A stretch of DNA of 64,000 bases, taken from Lentisphaerota bacterium (GTDB lineage Bacteria; Verrucomicrobiota; Kiritimatiellia; UBA8416; JAIOPI01). The notes under the pieces were generated by a model. The model searched no databases, was not told where the DNA came from, and worked only from the letters and a program-made list of their open reading frames with translations. The stretch is from NCBI GenBank assembly GCA_021413965.1, contig JAIOPI010000021.1, positions 156,671 to 220,670 on the forward strand, written 5' to 3'. Both the position numbers and the translations under genes were made by a program. Of the stretch, positions 10,782 through 18,481 are shown piece after piece. The first letter of the stretch is position 1. Each line of letters begins with the position of its first letter.

Positions 10782-11090
10782 ATGTCGGAATCAGACCGGA
10801 TTTACAGCCGCAGCGCGGATGTGGTGTTTCGCAAGATCCTCGACGAGCACATCCTCGTGCCCGTGCGCGGGCAACTGGCGGACATGCAGCGGGTTTTTGC
10901 CCTCAATCCGGTGGCCGTGTGCCTGTGGGAAGCGCTGGACCAGCCACGCCCGCTCGCCGCGCTCGTCGCGCGCGTGGTGCAGACCTTCGCCGTCGACGAA
11001 CCCACCGCGAAGGCGGATGTGGAGCGGTTCATCGGCGAGTTGCAGCAGGCCGGATTAGTCGTCGATTCTCCACCAGCCAGGAAGGGCTGA
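10782..11090 (+). CDS. PqqD-like peptide chaperone (RiPP recognition element)
   Basis: 102 residues. It has the PqqD-family pattern: an N-terminal SRSADVVFRKI strand, then ILVPVRGQLADMQRVFALNP, VAVCLWEALDQPRP and a helical end with VERFIGELQQAGLV. PqqD-type proteins bind the leader of a precursor peptide and present it to a radical SAM enzyme. The start ATG at 10782 sits 6 nt after AAGGAG that overlaps the stop of the C25 gene, so both are very likely co-transcribed. The gene ends 11 nt before the convergent precursor gene on the other strand. The family call is firm; the partnership with the nearby radical SAM protein is inferred from context. Confidence 0.85.
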   Translation: MSESDRIYSRSADVVFRKILDEHILVPVRGQLADMQRVFALNPVAVCLWEALDQPRPLAALVARVVQTFAVDEPTAKADVERFIGELQQAGLVVDSPPARKG

Positions 11091-11101
11091 CAGACGCGCG
11101 C

Positions 11102-11272
11102 TCAGGAGCCGAAATTGAAGCCCTGGCCGCAGAGGGGTTCGGCCTGGGTTTTGCAGCCGATGCCGAGCGTTTCCTCGGGCAGCAGTTCCACGACCTGGAG
11201 CCGGGGCGGCTCATAGGGGAGACGACTCTCCATGCGGGCCGGCTGCTGGTCGGGCTGGTTCTTATGCTCCAT
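11102..11272 (-). CDS. Candidate RiPP precursor peptide, 56 residues
   Basis: A 56-residue protein starting at ATG 11272, with GGGAG 7 nt upstream. It overlaps the end of the radical SAM gene by 11 nt, so translation is probably coupled. The N-terminal half is polar and leader-like (MEHKNQPDQQPARMES). The middle holds a YEPPRLQVVELLPEETLG block followed by GCK (Cys40) and a short C-terminal tail with Cys48 that ends QGFNFGS. A Y-x-P-P-x-L...EL-x-x-EE...GCK pattern is familiar from small peptides encoded beside PqqD and radical SAM proteins. A core of GIGCK to the C-terminus, containing both cysteines, is my inference. The product and modification are unknown. Confidence 0.7.
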   Translation of the reverse strand: MEHKNQPDQQPARMESRLPYEPPRLQVVELLPEETLGIGCKTQAEPLCGQGFNFGS

Positions 11273-12386
11273 GCTCAGCTCCCAAAGTCTGTCCCGCAGG
11301 TGCGGCCTCTGCGATGGCCGCATGACGCAGCCGTGCCAATTCGAGCACAAACGGCGATTCGGTCGTCTCACTGCCAGTTTCCAGCCGATTGACGCCGGGG
11401 CAATGCGCGCACACGCCGCGCAGGTGCGCCGGTGGCGCTTGATCGGCGGATGTATACACTTTTTGACGTACCGCGGCAAGCTCCTGCTGCCAGAGTTCGC
11501 GCAGCGGCTTCTCGCGCAGGCTGAAGCGATGGTGCGTGGTCATCAGGCAGGGCGACACCTGTGCGTAGGGGTCGATATAGAGGCTGCTCTGGCCCGCCCC
11601 GCAGGTGTACACGCGGCGCCCATCGGCCGGCGCCTGCTGCGCCGCTTCCCAGGCCTTGCGCCAGGCCGCACGCCGCGCCGGATCCCGCATCTCCAGCGCC
11701 ACGACCTGCGAGGGGTTCAGGCGCACCTGCAGGGGGGCCAGGTCCCCGTTGGGCAGGCAGGGGAAGATCGCCCCGTCAAAGCGAAAGGGGACGTCCAGCT
11801 CCGCGGCGAAGCGTTCCATGGCGTCCAACTCGTGCTGGTTGATGGTCAGCAGCACGGTCTTGAGCGACACGCGGATGCCGTTGTCCAGCAGGGCGCGAAT
11901 GCCGCGCATGGCGCCGGCGTGGGAACCGGGGACGCGCGTGACGCTTTCGTACGTGGCGGCCGTGGCGCCGTAGAGGCTGATCTCCACGTTGCGCGGCGGC
12001 AACTCGCGGAAGAGCGCCAGGATCCCGTCATGCACCAGGATGCCGTCGCAGTAGACCGAAACCAGCAGCCCCTGTTGGCGCGCGTGGCGGTAGATCGCGG
12101 GAAAATCTTTCCGCATCATGGGGTCGCCGCCGGTGATCGTCAGGTACAGGCAGCCCGCCGCGCCAAGCTGGTCGATGGCATCGCAGGCCTGGGCCGTGTC
12201 CATTTCCTGATCGCGCTTGCGCTGCTGCTCGTCCTGCGGTCCGAGGTAGCAGTGTACGCAGCGCAGGTTGCAGCGGCTGGTGAGTTCCAGCAGGGCGGAC
12301 ACGGGGACGCGCTCCCGGGCGGCCTTCTCGCGCAGGCGCGCGATCCACGCGCGCGACGTGGCGGGATCTGCCATGGTTGTGATCAT
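11262..12386 (-). CDS. Radical SAM/SPASM-type peptide-modifying enzyme
   Basis: 374 residues. The radical SAM cluster motif is C39-x3-C43-x2-C46 (CNLRCVHC), followed by a TGGDP glycine-rich motif (~85) and a Y-C-D-G strand. A C-terminal SPASM-like region has Cys ~262 (TCGAGQ), Cys ~280 (VSPCLM) and CAHC (~326-329); fewer cysteines are visible than in a full seven-Cys SPASM domain, so it may hold one auxiliary cluster. I chose ATG 12386 because AAAGG lies 8 nt upstream; an ATG seven codons earlier also exists. It runs into the small precursor gene with an 11-nt overlap and converges on the PqqD-like gene. Likely role: modification of that peptide, perhaps at Cys or nearby carbons. Confidence 0.85.
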   Translation of the reverse strand: MITTMADPATSRAWIARLREKAARERVPVSALLELTSRCNLRCVHCYLGPQDEQQRKRDQEMDTAQACDAIDQLGAAGCLYLTITGGDPMMRKDFPAIYRHARQQGLLVSVYCDGILVHDGILALFRELPPRNVEISLYGATAATYESVTRVPGSHAGAMRGIRALLDNGIRVSLKTVLLTINQHELDAMERFAAELDVPFRFDGAIFPCLPNGDLAPLQVRLNPSQVVALEMRDPARRAAWRKAWEAAQQAPADGRRVYTCGAGQSSLYIDPYAQVSPCLMTTHHRFSLREKPLRELWQQELAAVRQKVYTSADQAPPAHLRGVCAHCPGVNRLETGSETTESPFVLELARLRHAAIAEAAPAGQTLGAEHGA

Positions 12387-12429
12387 ACGGAGCGCCTTTC
12401 CCCACACCGGCCAGCGTTGGACTGGCGGA

Positions 12430-12458
12430 ATGATAAGCGGCTGGAGCGGGCGAGGAAA
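12430..12458 (-). promoter_or_regulatory. Candidate promoter for the radical SAM-precursor unit
   Basis: On the minus strand TTTCCT (12458-12453), 17 nt, TATCAT (12435-12430), about 45 nt upstream of the ATG at 12386. The -10 is good and the -35 weak. It faces away from the promoter of the HEAT-repeat gene. Confidence 0.4.
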
Positions 12459-12519
12459 GCCCGAAAGGTTCCGGTGACGGCGGCGCTACGACGCGGGCGT
12501 AGGGATCGGGCGCTGGCGC

Positions 12520-12548
12520 TTGAAGCATGCGCGGCCGGCTGTTAGGCT
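12520..12548 (+). promoter_or_regulatory. Promoter giving a leaderless transcript of the HEAT-repeat gene
   Basis: TTGAAG (12520-12525), 17-nt spacer, TAGGCT (12543-12548). The -10 ends 6 nt before the ATG at 12555, so the expected start of transcription is at or next to the start codon. No Shine-Dalgarno sequence precedes the ATG. Confidence 0.5.
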
Positions 12549-12554
12549 ACCGGC

Positions 12555-14267
12555 ATGCAGGATGCAGCTTTCAAGAAGATCTGCGGATTACTGCAGAGCG
12601 ACGATCCGATGCGCCGCACGGCGGCGGCGATTGTGCTGGGGGAGCTGGCCCCGGATGACGCGGCCGTGGTGCGCGCGCTGGGCGAGGCGCTACCCGGCGC
12701 CAATCAGCTCCTCACGACGGCGATCCTTGACGCGCTGGAGGCCATTGGCCACCGCGACGCCCTGCCGCATCTGGTGCCGCTCCTCGACGCGGAGGACGTG
12801 GCCGTGAAATTGCGCGCCAGCGCCGCGATCACCCGGGCCGGCGGAGCCGCCCTGCCGCTCATCCGGCCCCTGCTCGCCGACGCCGGCGCCTCGAAGAAGC
12901 TCGTGCTGGTGGACCTGCTGGCCCGAATTCCAACAGTCGACGCGCTGCGTTCCCTGCTCAGCCTGCTCCCGGATGCGGACGCGGATCTGACGGTGGAAAT
13001 CGCCGAGGCCGTGCACCGGCATGCGCGCGCCATGACGCCGGCCCAGCGCACGCCCCTCCACAAGCTGGTGGTGCAGTTCATGGACGGCGCACCGGTGCGC
13101 GCTTCGGAGCGCCTGCAGGGCGCAGGGCTGCGCCTGCTCGGGGCGCTCGCGTGTCCCGAGGCGCGGACCGTCCTGCTGCGCTGGGCAGGCGCCGCCGATT
13201 CGCCGCGCCTGCGGCTGCAGGCGCTGCGCGGGATGCAGAACCTCGCCTGGACGTCCGCCACCGCGAAGCCGGTGGCCCCCAAGATGCTTCAGTTCATGGG
13301 CGATACGGATCCCGAGGTGGCGCAGCAGGCCCTGCGTGTGCTGACCGTGCTGCCGGCGGACGTGTTGACGACGGCGCAGTGGCGCGCCTTGTTGGATTAT
13401 GCCTTCACGCCCGCCCGCGGCCTGGCGCTGGCGCGCCTGGCGGCGGACACCAGCCCGGCCGGCGGACGCGTGCTGCTGGCGCTGCTGCAACATGCGGACG
13501 AGCACGTCCGGGAGACCGCGGCCGGCGCCCTGGCGCGCCAGCCGCAAGTCGCGGGCGCCGTGCTGGAGGCCCTGCTGGACAAGGCCGACATCGAACAGGC
13601 GTGGCGGCTGGCGAAAATTCTCAAGCCGCACGCCGCCACGTTGCCGTCGCGCGACCAGAAGCGATTGAAGGAGCGCGCCGCGCGCGGGTTGGCCGCGAAG
13701 GAGCCGACCATCGATGCGCTGCTTTATCTGCTGCGACAGGCAGACGCGCCGGCGGCGGACGCGGTCATTCGCGAGGCCGCCTTCGCCGCCGTGCGCGCGA
13801 AGCGATGGGGCGATGCGGTGGCGGGCCTTCGCCGCGTGATGAACAGTCCGGGTTTCGACGACGAGTGCCGCTACGCGCTGAGTCTCTGCAATCTGAAGCA
13901 GTCGCCCAAGGAACTGGCGCCGCACCTGCGCGCCGAGGACTACGCGCTGCGCGGCTTCCAGGGCCTGCTTCGCAGCCCGGATTTCAATCTGGCGGCGCGG
14001 CTGGTGAAAGAGCCGGCGGTCGAGGCGGAGGATCTGTACTTCGTGGGGTTTCATTTCAGCGATCTGACGGGCGACGAGCGCGCGTTCGGTGAGGGCCTGT
14101 TGCGCCATGTGATCAAGACGTGGCCGCGGACGCCGGCGGGGAAGGCGGCCAAGATCAAGCTGGGGGTTGCGAACGGCGTTGAGCCGACCGCGAAGTCCCG
14201 CCCGGCGAGCCCTCCGCCATCCGCGCCGCGTGGCCGCTCGCCCGCGAAGACCAAACCGCGCTCCTAG
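12555..14267 (+). CDS. HEAT-repeat protein
   Basis: 570 residues, mostly alpha-helical solenoid made of HEAT-like repeats of about 30-40 residues; examples are RRTAAAIVLGELAPDD near the start, VKLRASAAITRAGGAALPLI (~90), and VRETAAGALARQPQVAGAVL (~320). No signal peptide or enzyme motif is visible, so it is probably a cytoplasmic scaffold. The last ~35 residues are a Pro/Arg/Ser-rich tail (RPASPPPSAPRGRSPAKTK). It is divergent from the radical SAM gene and may be unrelated to the cassette, although HEAT-repeat proteins do occur beside peptide-modification genes. The promoter predicts a leaderless mRNA. Confidence 0.75.
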   Translation: MQDAAFKKICGLLQSDDPMRRTAAAIVLGELAPDDAAVVRALGEALPGANQLLTTAILDALEAIGHRDALPHLVPLLDAEDVAVKLRASAAITRAGGAALPLIRPLLADAGASKKLVLVDLLARIPTVDALRSLLSLLPDADADLTVEIAEAVHRHARAMTPAQRTPLHKLVVQFMDGAPVRASERLQGAGLRLLGALACPEARTVLLRWAGAADSPRLRLQALRGMQNLAWTSATAKPVAPKMLQFMGDTDPEVAQQALRVLTVLPADVLTTAQWRALLDYAFTPARGLALARLAADTSPAGGRVLLALLQHADEHVRETAAGALARQPQVAGAVLEALLDKADIEQAWRLAKILKPHAATLPSRDQKRLKERAARGLAAKEPTIDALLYLLRQADAPAADAVIREAAFAAVRAKRWGDAVAGLRRVMNSPGFDDECRYALSLCNLKQSPKELAPHLRAEDYALRGFQGLLRSPDFNLAARLVKEPAVEAEDLYFVGFHFSDLTGDERAFGEGLLRHVIKTWPRTPAGKAAKIKLGVANGVEPTAKSRPASPPPSAPRGRSPAKTKPRS

Positions 14268-14471
14268 GTTTCCACCCGCCCCTCCGCACCGAACGCGAAT
14301 CGTCAGATTTGCAGGAATGGGAGCGGGGGCTGTCGCAATTCGGTTCAGCGTGGCGCCAACGTGTCCGCGAAGGACGTTGCGGGGGCGCCGCGGCTCGGGT
14401 TGGGCCACCCATTGCGCACGTGGCACACCGGGTGCTTTGCAGGGCTCCAAATCCTAACGGGTGGGGGGCTC

Positions 14472-16562
14472 ATGAGGGTGCAGGGCGTGCGCGGGGCGGG
14501 AGTCTGGTTGGTGTTGGGCGTGCTGGGGGTGGTGGGCGCGGAGAACCTGCGCGCGCAGACCTACACGGGGCCGGTCTTTCCTGCGGACAACATCTGGAAT
14601 ACGCCGGTGGATGCGCTGCCGGTGGATGCGAACTCGGCGGCTTACGTCAATACCATCGGCGCGACACGCGGCGTCCATGCGGACTTCGGTTCGGGCACGT
14701 GGAACGGCGGCCCGATCGGCATTCCGTTCACGTCGGTCCCGGGAACGCAGCCCCGGGTGCCGATCACGTTCTACTATCCGGACGAAAGCGATCCGGGCCC
14801 GTATCCCATTCCGCCGACCGTGCCGATTGAAGGCGGGCCGCAGTCCGGTGGCGACCGTCACATTCTGATTATCGATCGCGACCGGCAGGTGCTGTACGAA
14901 GTATACGATGCGCATCCGCAGCCCGACGGGTCGTGGCAGGCGGGATCCGGGGCCATTTTCGATTTGAACAGCAACGCACTGCGCCCGGCCGAATGGACGT
15001 CCGCGGATGCGGCCGGACTGCCGATCTATCCCGGGCTCGTGCGCTACGACGACGTGGCGGCCGGGGAGATCAGGCACGCGATTCGCTTCACCGCTCCCCA
15101 GACGCGCCACGCCTACGCGTGGCCGGCGCGCCACCAGGCGTCGTCGCTGACGGGCACGCAATACCCGCCCATGGGGCAGCGCTTTCGCCTGAAGGCGTCA
15201 TACAACATCAGCGGCTTTTCGCCGGCGGTGCAGGTCATCCTGCGGGCGATGAAGACGTACGGCATCATCCTGGCGGACAATGGGTCGTCCTGGTTCATCA
15301 GCGGGGCGCCGGATTCGCGCTGGAACGACGAGGTGCTGCATGAACTGGCGCGCGTTACCGGCGGCGACTTTGAAGCCGTGAACTGCGCGGGGCTGATGGT
15401 GACGCCCAACAGCGGCCAGGTGCGGGGCGGCGGGACAGGCGTGCAGCCGCCGCAGGGCGTGAGCGCCACCCGCGGCACGTACGATGATCGCGTGGCGCTG
15501 GGCTGGCAGCGGCCGGCGGGGGCGACGAGCGTCAGCCTGTGGCGCCATACGGGCGCGGACGTGGCGGGGGCGGTGGTGCGGGCGGCGAATGTGACGGAGG
15601 CGGGATTCACGGATACGGCAGTCGAGCCGGGGCTGTCATATTTCTACTGGCTGAAGGCGAACTACGCGTCCGCCACGAGCGGGCTCAGCGCGCCTGTGGT
15701 CGGCTATGTCAGTTCGCCGCAAGCGGCGTACGGCGACTTTGATGGCGACGGGCGATCGGACGAGACGCTCTACCACGAGGCGGCGGGGCGGTGGCGCATC
15801 AGGTTGAGCGGCGGCGGTCCGGACGGCGAGCGCGCGTTCGGCGGGATTGGCATGGCGGGCGCGCCCGGCGATTTTGACGGTGACGGGCGCGTGGACCTGG
15901 GGGTGTACGTGTCCGCCAGCGGCGAGTGGTACGTGCGTCCGAGCACGGGGGGGGCGGATTACCACGTGACCGTGGCGGCGGGAGGGGTGCCTGTGCCGGG
16001 AGATTACGACGGCGACGGGCGGTGCGACATGGCGACCTACCGCCTCGACACGGGGCGGTGGGAGATCCGGGCATCGCGTGCGGCGCCGCCGATCACGGGG
16101 GCGACCTTCGGCCTGGGCGGGCTGGGGCACCAGGCGGTGCCGGCGGACTACGATGCCGACGGCCGCGCGGATGCCGCCGTCTATAATCGCCTCACGCACG
16201 CATGGACCATTCTCTTCAGCGGCGGCGGCAGCTCGGTGCAGACGTGGGGCGGGGCCAACACCTTTGGCGTGCCCGCGGACTACGACGGCGATGCCCATGC
16301 CGATCTGGCGGTGTTCAATCGCGTCACGGGCAACTGGTGGGTGCTCGACAGCGCCACGGGGCTGCCGCACTTTCAGGCGGGCAACCGCACGCTCGGGTTG
16401 CGCCCGGTGCCGGGCGATTACGATGCGGACGGAACCGCGGACTTTGCCGCCTACGTGTCGGCGCGAAAGACCTGGTACCACCGTCGCAGCCAGGACGGCC
16501 GGATCATCGGGCCCATCGCGTGGAGCGCCACCGGCTTCGACGCCGTCACTCCCTGGCGGTGA
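14472..16562 (+). CDS. Secreted protein with fibronectin-like and six FG-GAP-like repeats
   Basis: 696 residues with a signal peptide (about 1-29, ending LRAQ). Residues ~30-315 form a globular domain beginning TYTGPVFPADNIWNTPVD, seen in exported bacterial proteins without a known activity. A fibronectin type III-like domain follows (~325-415), then six FG-GAP/VCBS-like repeats (~418-696), each with an Asp-rich loop such as YGDFDGDGRSDETLYHE, DFDGDGRVDLGVY and DYDGDGRCDMATY. These repeats usually fold as a calcium-binding beta-propeller. The ATG at 14472 gives the signal peptide directly; an upstream in-frame ATG would bury it. The gene stands alone. Likely extracellular adhesion or binding; the ligand is unknown. 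Confidence 0.75.
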   Translation: MRVQGVRGAGVWLVLGVLGVVGAENLRAQTYTGPVFPADNIWNTPVDALPVDANSAAYVNTIGATRGVHADFGSGTWNGGPIGIPFTSVPGTQPRVPITFYYPDESDPGPYPIPPTVPIEGGPQSGGDRHILIIDRDRQVLYEVYDAHPQPDGSWQAGSGAIFDLNSNALRPAEWTSADAAGLPIYPGLVRYDDVAAGEIRHAIRFTAPQTRHAYAWPARHQASSLTGTQYPPMGQRFRLKASYNISGFSPAVQVILRAMKTYGIILADNGSSWFISGAPDSRWNDEVLHELARVTGGDFEAVNCAGLMVTPNSGQVRGGGTGVQPPQGVSATRGTYDDRVALGWQRPAGATSVSLWRHTGADVAGAVVRAANVTEAGFTDTAVEPGLSYFYWLKANYASATSGLSAPVVGYVSSPQAAYGDFDGDGRSDETLYHEAAGRWRIRLSGGGPDGERAFGGIGMAGAPGDFDGDGRVDLGVYVSASGEWYVRPSTGGADYHVTVAAGGVPVPGDYDGDGRCDMATYRLDTGRWEIRASRAAPPITGATFGLGGLGHQAVPADYDADGRADAAVYNRLTHAWTILFSGGGSSVQTWGGANTFGVPADYDGDAHADLAVFNRVTGNWWVLDSATGLPHFQAGNRTLGLRPVPGDYDADGTADFAAYVSARKTWYHRRSQDGRIIGPIAWSATGFDAVTPWR

Positions 16563-16692
16563 TCGCGGGCCGGCGCGGCCTCCCGACCATGGGGCCGGAC
16601 GATGCCACGCGGGGGCGTCGCCCGGCGGTCATGACATGCCGGCCGCCACGCCCAAGGGCTCCGCGCCTGCAAGCGTATCTGCAATCGCAATC

Positions 16693-16721
16693 TTGACAGC
16701 GCTCGCGGGGTCATAAACACT
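16693..16721 (+). promoter_or_regulatory. Weak candidate promoter for the envelope coiled-coil operon
   Basis: A perfect TTGACA at 16693-16698; the best -10 at 17 nt is AACACT (16716-16721), which is poor. It lies 60 nt before the ATG at 16782, in an otherwise featureless 219-nt gap. Confidence 0.25.
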
Positions 16722-16781
16722 TAGCCTCAAGTCGCACCGTTCGTAACGGGCGGCGAACCAGCAAGGAAGGGAACGCTGCCG

Positions 16782-17531
16782 ATGAATTCTCGCAAAGCGG
16801 GTCAGGCTAAGATCGGGGTCGTGGTACTGATCATTGCGGCGGTGATCGCCGTCTTGTACTTCACCAGCGACGTCTTCAAGACGAAGATCAATGTCGCGGC
16901 TGATCAGTATGCCCACTGGACGCCGGAGAATATCGCGAAGGATCCCGAGAACTATCTGAACTTCTGTGAGCAGCAGGCCAAGGCCGCCGTGCAGAAGCTG
17001 AAGGCCAGCCAGATTGCGGTGGCGCAGAACCGGGCCAATCTCGAGGCCATGCATGGCGAGGCGGCGGAGAAGATCACACTGGGCAACAAGGCGCTGCAGG
17101 AACTGAAGACGGTATACAAGGACGCCTCCGCCGCCAATTCGTGGCCGGCGACGTGGCAGGGCGCCCCGCGCGATCAGGACTGGGTCAAGCGGCAGATTGT
17201 CAGCTTCAGCCGGCAGATCGTTTCACAGGAGAGCCTCAAGGCGAAGACCGAAGCCGGGATCAAGCAGCTCGACGTGCAGGCGACGAAGATCCAGGAAGCC
17301 AATTCGCAGGCGCAGGAGCAGATCGGCGAGATCAAGACGAGTCGCGAGACGCTGAAGGTTCAGAAGATCACGAGCGACCTGTCCCAGCAGTTGTCCAACA
17401 TTGGCGCCACATTGCGGGCCACGATCAGTACGGCGTCCGAGTCCACGGGCACGATCACGCTGGATCAGCTGAAGGCAGATTCGGCGACCACGGTGGATGA
17501 GGCCGAATTCAGCAAGATCATGGGCATGTGA
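16782..17531 (+). CDS. Membrane-anchored coiled-coil protein
   Basis: 249 residues. One N-terminal transmembrane helix (IGVVVLIIAAVIAVLYF, ~11-27) precedes a motif WTPENIAKDPENYLNFCEQ (~46-64) and long heptad-rich helices with many Lys, Gln, Glu and Ala (~65-220). The next gene shares the WTPE-x-IA-x-DP-x-x-YL motif and a later W-P-[AV]-x-x-x-G segment, so the two are paralogues. The stop codon overlaps the following start (TGATG). Probably a periplasm-facing structural or regulatory partner of the lipoprotein and the solute-binding/OmpA protein downstream. Function unknown. Confidence 0.75.
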   Translation: MNSRKAGQAKIGVVVLIIAAVIAVLYFTSDVFKTKINVAADQYAHWTPENIAKDPENYLNFCEQQAKAAVQKLKASQIAVAQNRANLEAMHGEAAEKITLGNKALQELKTVYKDASAANSWPATWQGAPRDQDWVKRQIVSFSRQIVSQESLKAKTEAGIKQLDVQATKIQEANSQAQEQIGEIKTSRETLKVQKITSDLSQQLSNIGATLRATISTASESTGTITLDQLKADSATTVDEAEFSKIMGM

Positions 17532-18292
17532 TGCTTTCCCGCACGGTCAGGGTCTGCGGCTGCCTGGTCGCGGCTGCCCTGCTGGGCGGCTGCAGCCGGG
17601 AATCTCAGTCGGTTATCCGGAGCAAGCTCGGCAAGCTGGCGCCCAAGGCGTCGGAGCAGGGCGTACCGGAAGGCGGCTGGACGCCGGAGGCGATAGCCGC
17701 CGACCCGGCCGGATACCTGCAGCACGCCGACGGGGCGATCGGGACTCAGATTGAGGGCCGGCGTCAGAAGCTGGCCCAGCTCGCGACGACGCGGGCGAGC
17801 ATCGATGCGCGCGCCCAGGCCTTGAACACAAAGGTGTCCGACGCGGAGAACGTCATCAAGCGCTTGACGGCGGCCACGCAGCGCGCCGAGGATGAAGACA
17901 ACTGGCCCGTCAAGATGGCGGGGCGCACTTTCGACCAGGCCCAGGCGGACGCCGTGCGGCAGAGCCTGACGCAGTTTGTGGCCGACCGGCAGGACCTGGT
18001 GCGCGCGTATCGCGATGCCCTGAACCGCGTCAATGCCACCGAGTCCAAGCTCAAGGCCGACATCGAGCAACTGTCCCGCATGCGCGAGAAGATCAGCCTC
18101 GATATGGAGCGGGTGAAGTTGAACCAGGGCCTGGCCGAACTCGGCGATCTGCACCGGACCGAGACCGAATTGGCGTCGTTTGCCAAGACGCTGGCCGACA
18201 TATCCGACGAGGCCATGCTGGGGCGCCTGGGGTCGTTCGACAAGGCCACCGAAGCGGTCGATGCGGAATCGCTACTGCGGGTTGGCCAGTAG
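17531..18292 (+). CDS. Coiled-coil lipoprotein, paralogue of the preceding gene
   Basis: 253 residues. A lipoprotein signal peptide ends in the lipobox LLGGC (Cys ~20), followed by a region with WTPEAIAADPAGYLQHAD, the same motif as in the upstream membrane protein, then DNWPVKMAGR and long charged helices (for example SKLKADIEQLSRMREKISLD). The start used is ATG 17531, which overlaps the upstream TGA; GTG one codon earlier is possible. The pair looks like an inner-membrane-anchored and an outer-membrane-anchored version of one coiled-coil design. No enzymatic motif. Function unknown. Confidence 0.75.
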   Translation: MLSRTVRVCGCLVAAALLGGCSRESQSVIRSKLGKLAPKASEQGVPEGGWTPEAIAADPAGYLQHADGAIGTQIEGRRQKLAQLATTRASIDARAQALNTKVSDAENVIKRLTAATQRAEDEDNWPVKMAGRTFDQAQADAVRQSLTQFVADRQDLVRAYRDALNRVNATESKLKADIEQLSRMREKISLDMERVKLNQGLAELGDLHRTETELASFAKTLADISDEAMLGRLGSFDKATEAVDAESLLRVGQ

Positions 18293-18481
18293 GGACCGGG
18301 TTGCAGGTGACCGAACATCCCCTGCGTCGCCCTCCTTCTCGGACAAAGACACGAGAGGTCGAGGGCGAGGGCAAAGACGCGCGCGACGATCGCTGAATAG
18401 CTCCCCGGTGCGTTCTGCGACCGTGCGCCTCCGACGGGGTTGCGGATTAAGATCGCGGCACAGGAGCATAGGGAGACGATG

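Noticed and set aside
12690..14450. A 586-codon frame antisense to the HEAT-repeat gene
   Set aside because: Arg/Gln-rich and without domain or ribosome site; the plus-strand frame shows periodic HEAT helices.
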